12,788 nucleotides of DNA from an uncultured Flavobacteriaceae bacterium. GTDB lineage: Bacteria > Bacteroidota > Bacteroidia > Flavobacteriales > Flavobacteriaceae. Location: positions 1 through 12,788 of the forward strand of contig CAMZMA010000276.1 of the NCBI GenBank assembly GCA_947311815.1, written 5' to 3'. Positions 6,299 through 12,733 of the stretch are shown here, in pieces. The notes below the pieces were generated by a model. That model searched no databases. It was not told where the DNA came from and was given only the letters and a program-made list of their open reading frames with translations. The position numbers and the translations under genes are program-made. Within the stretch, counting starts at the first letter, position 1, and every line of letters begins with the position of its first letter.

Positions 6299-7852
6299 TT
6301 ATTTAGGTGCTTTTTGTTGAATAATTTCTGCTATTGATTTTTGGTAGATTTTACTTTCTAACCAAGAGAGGATGTCTAAATATAAAAAAGCTCTTTTCTC
6401 ATAGGGGTGATTTTCAAAAGGTTTTAATGTTGCGTAAATTTTTTTAAATTCTTTTTTAATTTCATGAGGATACACATCGCCTAAAGCTCTAATAGAAGTA
6501 ATAAATATTTTTTGTACTTCTTGCAAATTTTCCATTTTTAATAAAAATTTGTAGGTATCTTTAAATTGACGCTCAAAATCGTAATCTAAACCGCATTCGT
6601 AATGAGCAATTAAACTTAAAACCCTTGCAAAACATTGTAAATCTTCGGCAACTCGAATGTTTTTAGAGCGAATTATCTTATTTAAATAACGGATACATTC
6701 TTCATTTTTACCCATCCCAAAATACAAACAGGCAATTTTGTAATATAGTACAATGATATGATGTGAGTCTAATTGATTTTTATAGGTTTCAATTTTTTCA
6801 TTAATGATGGGTACTAAATATTCTCCATCAAAAAAAGTGCCTTCTAAAAAATGTAAATGTAATTGATTTGCATAATAATATTGAAAAATTAAAATTTCGG
6901 TATTATTATTTAAAGGTATTTTTTGTTGGTCAATTTCTTCTTTAAATAAGGCTAGTTCTTTTTTAAATTTTACAGAATGTTTGACAAAAAAAAGTGATTC
7001 TAATAAGTAATTTTTTCCTTTCAAATAAAACACAGGATGCAAAGAAATGTTTTTCGGATTTTCTTTAAATAAATCTATCCATTTGTTAGCAAATTTAAAG
7101 CTTTGTAAAAAATCTTGCGTTAAAATACTGTACCATAAATGTGCTTTGTATAACCAAAGTTTTTCTCTAAATCCAAGAGATTCATACTCATATTCAGGCA
7201 ATTTTTTTGCAAAATAATCGTTAATTTTTTGTAATTCTTCGTCATTTCTAACATAGCCTGTTTTTAATAAAATACCATATAATTGAAGTGATAAATTAGA
7301 TAGTTTACTTGTAATTACATTTTGTAAACTAAGCGATTTTGCTTGTAAGCTTAACTCATCAGCACGGGTATCAATACTTCTAGTAATGTATTGACTTTCT
7401 ATCACTTTTTCGAGCTCTACAATTTCATAAGCAATGTTTTTTTCTTCGTTTTCTATGGCTAATTTTTTTGCCTTATCTAAAAGTTTTAAACTTTGCTTGT
7501 ACAACCCTTTTTGATATAAAATAGTGGCAAAATCTAATTGTTCTCTTAACTGAATTCTAATATTTTTATGTGATGGATTTAACCGCAAACTAATTAAAAT
7601 TTGTTTGTATAAATGTGCTTTTAAATTGGCTAATTGTAATTTGGTTACAATATTTGTTTTTAAGATAGCTTTCTCTTCGTATTTTTTTTGCTTATCTAAA
7701 AATTTAAAAAGTGAAAAGAATTTAGCATCTACATTGCCTCCTAATCGTCCAACGTATAAATTAAATTGTCTTTTTTCAGATTTAGACAACGATTTAATCA
7801 ATATAAAAAGAGGGTCTTTTTGAAGATTGGACAATGTAATGTTTCTTTTCAT
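6299..7852 (-). CDS. Conserved flavobacterial protein of unknown function, helical-repeat type
   Basis: A 517-residue Lys/Leu/Ile/Phe-rich protein without signal peptide or membrane segment, so probably cytoplasmic. The sequence is almost entirely predicted amphipathic helices. Stretches such as ATILYQKGLYKQSLKLLDKA and YYKIACLYFGMGKNEECIRY have the spacing and small/large residue pattern of TPR-like helical hairpins, giving a solenoid that would bind protein partners. The N-terminus (SNLQKDPLFILIKSLSKSEKRQFNLY) looks like a short conserved lead-in helix. No catalytic motif is visible. The ATG at 7852 gives the natural N-terminus. The gene is divergent from leuA and is not obviously part of amino-acid metabolism. 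I do not recognise a named family. Confidence 0.8.
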   Translation of the reverse strand: MKRNITLSNLQKDPLFILIKSLSKSEKRQFNLYVGRLGGNVDAKFFSLFKFLDKQKKYEEKAILKTNIVTKLQLANLKAHLYKQILISLRLNPSHKNIRIQLREQLDFATILYQKGLYKQSLKLLDKAKKLAIENEEKNIAYEIVELEKVIESQYITRSIDTRADELSLQAKSLSLQNVITSKLSNLSLQLYGILLKTGYVRNDEELQKINDYFAKKLPEYEYESLGFREKLWLYKAHLWYSILTQDFLQSFKFANKWIDLFKENPKNISLHPVFYLKGKNYLLESLFFVKHSVKFKKELALFKEEIDQQKIPLNNNTEILIFQYYYANQLHLHFLEGTFFDGEYLVPIINEKIETYKNQLDSHHIIVLYYKIACLYFGMGKNEECIRYLNKIIRSKNIRVAEDLQCFARVLSLIAHYECGLDYDFERQFKDTYKFLLKMENLQEVQKIFITSIRALGDVYPHEIKKEFKKIYATLKPFENHPYEKRAFLYLDILSWLESKIYQKSIAEIIQQKAPK

Positions 7853-7894
7853 AAAATTCTGTTAATCAAATAGTCGTATGTATTTTTTTTACTC

Positions 7895-7913
7895 TTAACA
7901 TCGTAATTGTTAA
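7895..7913. promoter_or_regulatory. Inverted repeat TTAACA-N7-TGTTAA between divergent genes
   Basis: TTAACA (7895-7900) and TGTTAA (7908-7913) form a perfect 6-bp dyad with a 7-bp spacer, about 34 bp upstream of the leuA -7 octamer, in the 132-bp divergent gap. Position and symmetry suit an operator for a dimeric regulator, but in AT-rich DNA such a dyad can occur by chance. Confidence 0.3.
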
Positions 7914-7946
7914 TAGTTCTGCACGTATTTTAGATAAGCCAATATA

Positions 7947-7954
7947 TACATTTG
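7947..7954 (+). promoter_or_regulatory. Bacteroidota-type -7 promoter TACATTTG of the leu operon
   Basis: TACATTTG is an exact TAnnTTTG match, 30 bp before the leuA ATG at 7985, and is identical to the thr-operon octamer. The predicted 5' UTR is only about 24 nt, which leaves no room for a leader-peptide attenuator upstream of leuA. Confidence 0.6.
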
Positions 7955-7984
7955 TTTTTAACTAAAAGAAAATAATTTAAATAG

Positions 7985-9160
7985 ATGCAAAATAATAAGG
8001 TAGCCATTTTTGATACAACGCTTAGAGATGGAGAGCAAGTTCCAGGATGTAAGTTAGATACAACGCAAAAATTAGTCATTGCAGAACGATTAGATTATAT
8101 GGGCGTTGATATTATAGAAGCGGGTTTTCCTGTTTCGAGTCCAGGAGATTTTTCATCAGTACAAGCAATTGCAAAAATAGTAAAAAATGCTACTGTTTGC
8201 GGTCTGACTAGAGCGGTAGAAAATGACATAAAAGTAGCAGCAGAAGCCTTAAAAAACGCTGTAAAACCTAGAATTCATACAGGAATTGGCACAAGTGATT
8301 CTCATATAAAATTTAAATTTAATAGTTCGCAAGATGAAGTACTTAGAAGAGCGAAAGCAGCTGTTTCTTATGCAAAGAATTTTGTTGATGATGTAGAGTT
8401 TTATGCAGAGGATGCGGGTAGAACCGATAATGAATTTTTAGCAAAAGTATGTGAAGAAGTTATCAAATCTGGTGCAACGGTTTTAAACATTCCAGATACA
8501 ACAGGCTATTGTTTGCCAAATGAATATGGCGATAAAATTAAATACTTAAAAGAAAACGTAAAAGGCATTGAAAAAGCGGTTATTTCTTGCCATTGTCATA
8601 ATGATTTAGGATTGGCAACAGCCAATTCAATTGCGGGTGTTATGAATGGCGCACGCCAAATAGAATGTACCATTAACGGTATAGGTGAGCGAGCAGGAAA
8701 TACTGCTTTAGAGGAAGTGGTTATGATTTTAAAACAGCATCCGTATTTAGGTTTAGATACCAATATCAATACGCAATTATTGTACGATACTAGTCATATG
8801 GTGCGTGATAAAATGGGAATGATTGTTCAGCCAAACAAGGCCGTTGTAGGCGATAATGCTTTTGCACACAGTTCAGGAATTCATCAAGATGGAGTGATAA
8901 AAAATAGGGAAACCTATGAAATTATGAATCCTGCTGATGTAGGAGTTTCAGAAAGCTCAATCGTATTAACCGCCAGAAGCGGAAGAGCAGCGTTGGCATA
9001 TAGAGCTAAAAATATTGGGTACGAATTAACCAAAGTGCAATTAGATGCTGCTTACGGCATTTTCTTACAATTTGCCGATAGACAAAAAGAAATAATCGAT
9101 GAAGATATTCATCAAATCATGAAAGAAGTCAATAAATATTCTAAAGTAAATATAGCCTAA
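7985..9160 (+). CDS. leuA: 2-isopropylmalate synthase, short form without the C-terminal regulatory domain
   Basis: Condenses 2-ketoisovalerate with acetyl-CoA, the committed step of leucine synthesis. The 391-aa protein has the HMGL-like TIM barrel: FDTTLRDGEQVPG (9-21, metal ligand D15), a divalent-metal HxH pair in CHCHNDLGLA (H203, H205), and NGIGERAGNTALEE. It ends at KVNIA about where subdomain II finishes. The roughly 130-residue C-terminal LeuA dimer/allosteric domain found in 500-plus-residue LeuA (such as E. coli) is therefore absent, and feedback inhibition by leucine is not expected through that domain. Homocitrate synthase and related short enzymes share this architecture, but first position in a leuACDB cluster supports LeuA. 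The stop TAA overlaps the leuC ATG by one base. Confidence 0.9.
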   Translation: MQNNKVAIFDTTLRDGEQVPGCKLDTTQKLVIAERLDYMGVDIIEAGFPVSSPGDFSSVQAIAKIVKNATVCGLTRAVENDIKVAAEALKNAVKPRIHTGIGTSDSHIKFKFNSSQDEVLRRAKAAVSYAKNFVDDVEFYAEDAGRTDNEFLAKVCEEVIKSGATVLNIPDTTGYCLPNEYGDKIKYLKENVKGIEKAVISCHCHNDLGLATANSIAGVMNGARQIECTINGIGERAGNTALEEVVMILKQHPYLGLDTNINTQLLYDTSHMVRDKMGMIVQPNKAVVGDNAFAHSSGIHQDGVIKNRETYEIMNPADVGVSESSIVLTARSGRAALAYRAKNIGYELTKVQLDAAYGIFLQFADRQKEIIDEDIHQIMKEVNKYSKVNIA

Positions 9161-10536
9161 TGGGAAAGACCTTATTTGACAAAGTTTGGGATGCACATGT
9201 GGTAGATACCGTAAAAAACGGTCCACAAGTTTTATATATCGATAAGCATTTAATTCATGAAGTTACCAGTCCGCAGGCGTTTAACGAGTTAGAAGAACGA
9301 AAAATACCTGTAGCAAGACCTGATAAAATTGTAGCAACTGCCGACCATAATACGCCAACTATAAATCAACATTTACCTATAAAAGACAAATTATCTCGTT
9401 TGCAATTAGAACAATTGACTAAAAATTGTAAAAAAAATAACATCACTTTATACGGATTAGGGCATGAAAATAATGGAATTGTACACGTAATTGCTCCCGA
9501 ATTAGGCATAACACAACCAGGAATGACCATGGTTTGTGGTGATAGTCATACTTCTACGCACGGAGCCTTTGGTACGATTGCTTTTGGTATTGGTACCAGT
9601 CAAGTAGCACAAGTGTTTGCAAGCCAATGTTTATTGATAGAAAAACCGAAAAGTTTACGAGTAAACGTAAACGGAAAACTCAAAAAAGGCGTGTTACCAA
9701 AAGATGTAATTTTATACATTATTGCTAAATTAGGCACAAATTCTGGAACAGGATATTTCTGTGAATACGCAGGAAATGTCTTTGAAGAAATGTCTATGGA
9801 AGGCAGAATGACCGTTTGTAATATGAGCATAGAAATGGGCGCAAGAGGCGGTATGATTGCTCCTGATGAAACCACTTTTAAGTATGTAAAAGGAAAAGAA
9901 TTTGCGTCAAAAGGCGATGAATTTGATAAAAAAGTTGCCTATTGGAAAACCTTACCTACTGATGATGGTGCCGTTTTTGATAAAGAATATTCTTTTGATG
10001 CAGCAGATATAGAACCGATGCTTACTTATGGTACAAACCCAGGAATGGGTATAAAAATTACAGAAAAAATCCCTTTAAATACGGATGATTCTTTTCAAAA
10101 ATCATTAGCGTATATGAATTTTAAAGCAGGCGAAACCTTGATTGGAAAATCGATTAATTATGTGTTTTTAGGAAGTTGTACCAATTCTAGAATTGAAGAT
10201 TTTAGAATAGCTGCCAATTATGTAAAAGGCAAACAAAAAGCCACAAACGTACATGCGTGGTTAGTACCAGGGTCGCAACGAGTAGCAAAACAAATACAAG
10301 AAGAAGGTTTAGATACAATATTTACCCAAGCAGGTTTTAAATTAAGAGAACCAGGTTGTTCTGCTTGTTTGGCAATGAATGATGATAAAATACCCGAAGG
10401 CGAATATTGTGTATCTACTTCTAACAGAAATTTTGAAGGAAGACAAGGGCAAGGAGCAAGAACCATTTTAGCGAGTCCTTTAATGGCAGTGGCAACAGCA
10501 GTTCACGGTAAAATTATAGATATTACAAAACATTAA
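9160..10536 (+). CDS. leuC: 3-isopropylmalate dehydratase large subunit
   Basis: Aconitase-family large subunit that, with LeuD, isomerises 2-isopropylmalate to 3-isopropylmalate. It is 458 aa, close to E. coli LeuC (466). The 4Fe-4S ligands are visible as C340 (GSCTNSRIEDF) and C400/C403 (EPGCSACLAMN). Other family motifs include DKHLIHEVTSPQAF, VCGDSHTSTHGAFG and GGMIAPDETTF. The protein ends with the expected FEGRQGQGARTILASPLMA block. The start overlaps the leuA stop (TAATG), and leuD begins 4 bp after its stop, showing tight translational coupling. Confidence 0.97.
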   Translation: MGKTLFDKVWDAHVVDTVKNGPQVLYIDKHLIHEVTSPQAFNELEERKIPVARPDKIVATADHNTPTINQHLPIKDKLSRLQLEQLTKNCKKNNITLYGLGHENNGIVHVIAPELGITQPGMTMVCGDSHTSTHGAFGTIAFGIGTSQVAQVFASQCLLIEKPKSLRVNVNGKLKKGVLPKDVILYIIAKLGTNSGTGYFCEYAGNVFEEMSMEGRMTVCNMSIEMGARGGMIAPDETTFKYVKGKEFASKGDEFDKKVAYWKTLPTDDGAVFDKEYSFDAADIEPMLTYGTNPGMGIKITEKIPLNTDDSFQKSLAYMNFKAGETLIGKSINYVFLGSCTNSRIEDFRIAANYVKGKQKATNVHAWLVPGSQRVAKQIQEEGLDTIFTQAGFKLREPGCSACLAMNDDKIPEGEYCVSTSNRNFEGRQGQGARTILASPLMAVATAVHGKIIDITKH

Positions 10537-10540
10537 TCGA

Positions 10541-11119
10541 ATGGAAAAATTTATACAATTAACAGATACTGCAATTCCGTTGCCAACCGAAAATATAGAT
10601 ACTGATCAAATAATTCCTGCACGTTTTTTAAAAGCTACCGATAAAAAAGGCTTTGGAGATAATGTTTTTAGAGATTGGAGATACTTAAAAAATGGAAGTG
10701 TTAATACAAATTTTGTGTTAAATAACACAGAGTTTAAAGGAAGTATTTTGGTTGCAGGTAATAATTTTGGATGTGGGTCGAGTAGAGAACATGCTGCTTG
10801 GGCGTTGGTTGGCTACGGATTTAAAGTAATCATCAGCAGTTTTTTTGCCGATATTTTTAAAGGAAATGCACTCAATAATGGGTTATTACCTTTACAAGTA
10901 TCATCAGAATTTTTAAAAAAATTATTACAAGAGATTCAAGAAAATCCATCAACTAAAATAATTGTCGATTTAGAAAAACAATCTTTAAAAACATCCGTAG
11001 GAAATGTTACCTTTGATATTGATACGTATAAGAAAGTTTGTATGACAAATGGTTATGATGATATTGATTTTTTAATCAGTAAAAAAGAAAAAATAGCTGC
11101 TTTTGAAGCAGCACTATAA
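10541..11119 (+). CDS. leuD: 3-isopropylmalate dehydratase small subunit
   Basis: Swivel-domain partner of LeuC that completes the isopropylmalate isomerase active site. The 192-aa length is typical. Marks are ENIDTDQIIPARFLK (17-31), FGCGSSREHAAWAL (76-89, substrate-binding loop) and the following FADIFKGNALNNGLLP. It lies 4 bp after leuC and 17 bp before leuB. Confidence 0.96.
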   Translation: MEKFIQLTDTAIPLPTENIDTDQIIPARFLKATDKKGFGDNVFRDWRYLKNGSVNTNFVLNNTEFKGSILVAGNNFGCGSSREHAAWALVGYGFKVIISSFFADIFKGNALNNGLLPLQVSSEFLKKLLQEIQENPSTKIIVDLEKQSLKTSVGNVTFDIDTYKKVCMTNGYDDIDFLISKKEKIAAFEAAL

Positions 11120-11136
11120 TAAGAAATTCTAACAAA

Positions 11137-12252
11137 ATGAAATATAATATTACAGTAATTCCTGGAGACGGCATCGGGCCAGAAGTTATAGAACAAGCAA
11201 AAAAAGCACTAAGAGCGGTAGGGGATACTTATAATCATACGTTTTTATTTAAAGAAGCGATGATGGGAGCATGTGCTATTGACAAAACAGGAAATCCGCT
11301 ACCTGATGAAACGATTACTTTATGTCAACAAGCCGATGCTATTTTATTTGGTGCGATTGGAGACCCTAAATATGATAATAATCCTGATGCAAAAATTCGC
11401 CCAGAACAAGGTTTGTTAAAATTACGAAGTACTTTAGGATTGTTTTGTAATATTAGACCTGTAAAAGCGTATGATAAATTGTTAAAAAATTCTCCATTAA
11501 AAAGAGAAATTATTGCAGGCACAGATATTTCTATCTTTAGAGAGCTTACAGGCGGAATTTATTTTGGAGAAAAAAAAATAAGTAAAGATGGTAAATCTGC
11601 TTTTGATGGATGCGTATATTCTGTCGAAGAAATAGAAAGAATTGCTCATTTAGCGTTTAAACAAGCACAAAGCAGACGTAAAAAAGTGACTTTGATAGAC
11701 AAAGCGAATGTGTTAGAAACTTCTCGTTTGTGGCGTAAAACAGTTACCGAATTGGCAAAAAAATACCCAGATGTTACTTTAGAATATTTATTTGTTGACA
11801 ATGCTGCGATGCAAATGATTTTAAACCCGAAACAATTTGATGTTATTTTAACTGAAAACCTTTTTGGCGATATTATTTCTGATGAAGCGAGTGTAATTGG
11901 TGGTTCTATCGGGTTATTAGCTTCTGCATCTGTTGGAAAAAAGAGCGCTTTGTTTGAGCCGATTCACGGTTCTTATCCGCAAGCAAAAGGTAAAAATATT
12001 GCAAATCCTTTGGCATCTATTTTATCTGTAGCTATGTTGTTAGAACATTTAGGCTTGCATGAAGAAGCAGAATCTATTGAAAGAGCGGTAGAAAAATCGT
12101 TAGAATTAGGAATCACAACTCAAGATATTAATGCGAAAAAACCGTTTTCTACCGAAAAAGTAGGTGATTTTATAGCGGATTATATTGGAAATCAAGAGGA
12201 TAGTAATTTGAATTTCATGAACATTCACTTAGGTCAAAGCACTATTATATAA
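11137..12252 (+). CDS. leuB: 3-isopropylmalate dehydrogenase
   Basis: NAD-dependent oxidative decarboxylation of 3-isopropylmalate to 2-ketoisocaproate, the third leucine-specific step. The 371-aa protein opens with VIPGDGIGPEV (7-17). It has DKANVLETSRLWR with D188/K189, then metal-site aspartates D221 (DNAAMQ), D245 and D249 (GDIISDEAS). EPIHGSYPQAKGKNIANP is the NAD-binding loop. The last 15 or so residues after DFIADYI form a tail that may exceed the usual end. No terminator is seen between its stop and the ilv leader at 12319, so leu transcripts could read into the attenuator region. Confidence 0.96.
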   Translation: MKYNITVIPGDGIGPEVIEQAKKALRAVGDTYNHTFLFKEAMMGACAIDKTGNPLPDETITLCQQADAILFGAIGDPKYDNNPDAKIRPEQGLLKLRSTLGLFCNIRPVKAYDKLLKNSPLKREIIAGTDISIFRELTGGIYFGEKKISKDGKSAFDGCVYSVEEIERIAHLAFKQAQSRRKKVTLIDKANVLETSRLWRKTVTELAKKYPDVTLEYLFVDNAAMQMILNPKQFDVILTENLFGDIISDEASVIGGSIGLLASASVGKKSALFEPIHGSYPQAKGKNIANPLASILSVAMLLEHLGLHEEAESIERAVEKSLELGITTQDINAKKPFSTEKVGDFIADYIGNQEDSNLNFMNIHLGQSTII

Positions 12253-12301
12253 TTTTAAATAAAAATTAAAAAAAAGGTAGGATAATTCAAAAATTATTCT
12301 A

Positions 12302-12309
12302 AATATTTG
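12302..12309 (+). promoter_or_regulatory. Near-consensus -7 element AATATTTG before the first ilv leader
   Basis: AATATTTG differs from TAnnTTTG only at the first T and lies 10 nt upstream of the first leader ATG. If used, it would start the transcript within a few bases of that ATG. The alternative is that the leader is transcribed only by readthrough from leuB. Confidence 0.25.
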
Positions 12310-12318
12310 TCGTATCAA

Positions 12319-12381
12319 ATGAAAAAACAAATTTTAAATATCATTTCTATTATTGTCGTTGTAATTATTTTACAAGGATAG
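12319..12381 (+). CDS. First ilv leader peptide, Ile/Val/Leu-rich
   Basis: A 20-codon frame encodes MKKQILNIISIIVVVIILQG and ends at TAG 12379-12381. Twelve of its 20 residues are branched-chain: seven Ile, three Val in a row and two Leu. The peptide ends 30 bp before a strong intrinsic terminator and 352 bp before ilvD, the arrangement of a ribosome-mediated attenuator. It is not recognisable as an independent protein. The mix of codons suggests sensing of all three charged branched-chain tRNAs, with Ile dominant. The ATG follows the usual A/T-rich context. Confidence 0.8.
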   Translation: MKKQILNIISIIVVVIILQG

Positions 12382-12420
12382 GGAAGTGATTTTATACATA
12401 ATTATATAAGAGCTTTCCTA
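12379..12420 (+). promoter_or_regulatory. Candidate antiterminator of the first ilv attenuator
   Basis: TAGGGAAGT (12379-12387) can pair with GCTTTCCTA (12412-12420) over 9 bp, two of them G.U/U.G. The 3' arm is the ascending side of the terminator stem, so the two structures exclude each other. The 5' arm starts on the leader's TAG stop codon: a ribosome finishing the peptide would cover it and allow termination, while one stalled at the Ile or Val codons upstream would leave it free. Confidence 0.6.
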
Positions 12421-12440
12421 ATTAGGAAAGCTTTTTTTTT
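12408..12440 (+). terminator. Intrinsic terminator of the first ilv attenuator
   Basis: AGCTTTCC (12411-12418) and GGAAAGCT (12425-12432) form a perfect 8-bp stem with loop TAATTA. The stem can be lengthened by AAG/TTT pairs (one G.U) at its base. It runs straight into nine T residues (12432-12440). This is the strongest intrinsic terminator in the window, and it stands in front of, not after, ilvD. Confidence 0.9.
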
Positions 12441-12456
12441 ATCTATTTTAAAAAAG

Positions 12457-12510
12457 ATGAAACAAATTAATCGTATTAGTAGCGTCATTATTATATCAAT
12501 AAAAATTTGA
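12457..12510 (+). CDS. Second ilv leader peptide, Ile-rich
   Basis: A 17-codon frame encodes MKQINRISSVIIISIKI and ends at TGA 12508-12510. Seven of the 17 residues are Ile, with one Val and no Leu, so it would mainly report charged tRNA-Ile. It begins 16 bp after the T-run of the first terminator and is followed by a second terminator. No promoter octamer is seen between the first terminator and this ATG, so it is expected to be transcribed only when the first attenuator is passed. The start MK(K)QI resembles the first leader, which hints at an ancient duplication of the unit. Confidence 0.75.
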   Translation: MKQINRISSVIIISIKI

Positions 12511-12548
12511 TACAGTTAATTATGTGTAAAATATAAAACCTGTGTCAA
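12507..12548 (+). promoter_or_regulatory. Candidate antiterminator of the second ilv attenuator
   Basis: TTGATACAG (12507-12515) can pair with CTGTGTCAA (12540-12548) over 9 bp with one U.G pair. The 5' arm covers the leader's TGA stop codon, and the 3' arm is the ascending side of the second terminator. GATACAG also appears in the descending terminator arm (12553-12559), so the same sequence competes for one partner. The layout is the same as in the first attenuator. Confidence 0.6.
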
Positions 12549-12567
12549 TTTAGATACAGGTTTTTTT
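12535..12567 (+). terminator. Intrinsic terminator of the second ilv attenuator
   Basis: AAAACCTGTGTC (12535-12546) pairs with GATACAGGTTTT (12553-12564) over 12 bp including one G.U, with loop AATTTA, and continues into a seven-T run (12561-12567). It lies 167 bp before the ilvD start and after the second Ile-rich leader. Confidence 0.85.
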
Positions 12568-12612
12568 ATAAAAACAGTTTTTTGAATATTGTATATAGTA
12601 ATGGTTATTTAT

Positions 12613-12627
12613 CTGTTTGTCAGGCAG
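12613..12627. repeat. Possible remnant of a CTGCCTG-type interspersed repeat
   Basis: CTGTTTGTCAGGCAG resembles a shortened, mutated form of the CTGCCTGTCGGCAGGCAG-like element, a relative of which lies inside thrC at 2071-2092. The similarity is partial and judged by eye. The rest of 12568-12699 shows no gene or convincing structure. Confidence 0.25.
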
Positions 12628-12699
12628 TAATATTGTTTTTTAAGAAGATGAAAATAATGTATTAACGAGAAATAAATACCTAAAAAAGAAGTAAAAAAT

Positions 12700-12707
12700 T
12701 ATTTTTG
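12700..12707 (+). promoter_or_regulatory. Candidate -7 promoter TATTTTTG directly before ilvD
   Basis: TATTTTTG fits TAnnTTTG and lies 27 bp before the ilvD ATG, giving a predicted 5' UTR of about 20 nt. There is no -33 TTG, and the surroundings are A/T-rich enough for a chance match. If active, it would let ilvD escape both attenuators. Confidence 0.3.
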
Positions 12708-12733
12708 ATAAACAAAAGTAGAAATCAGTTAAA

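Noticed and set aside
7853..7984. Leucine leader-peptide attenuator before leuA
   Set aside because: The only short ATG frame reads MYFFYS without Leu codons, there is no terminator hairpin, and the predicted 5' UTR is only about 24 nt.
12281..12298. Inverted repeat ATAATT-N4-AATTAT after leuB as a leu operon terminator
   Set aside because: Six A/T pairs without a T-run; too weak and common in such AT-rich DNA.
12601..12630. Possible third leader peptide MVIYLFVRQ between the second terminator and ilvD
   Set aside because: It has few branched-chain codons, no following hairpin with a T-run and no competing structure; it overlaps a possible repeat remnant.
12568..12733. Third attenuator or riboswitch in the remaining ilvD leader
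   Set aside because: No stem with a T-run or recognisable riboswitch core could be found; only short A/T repeats such as AATATTGT twice.
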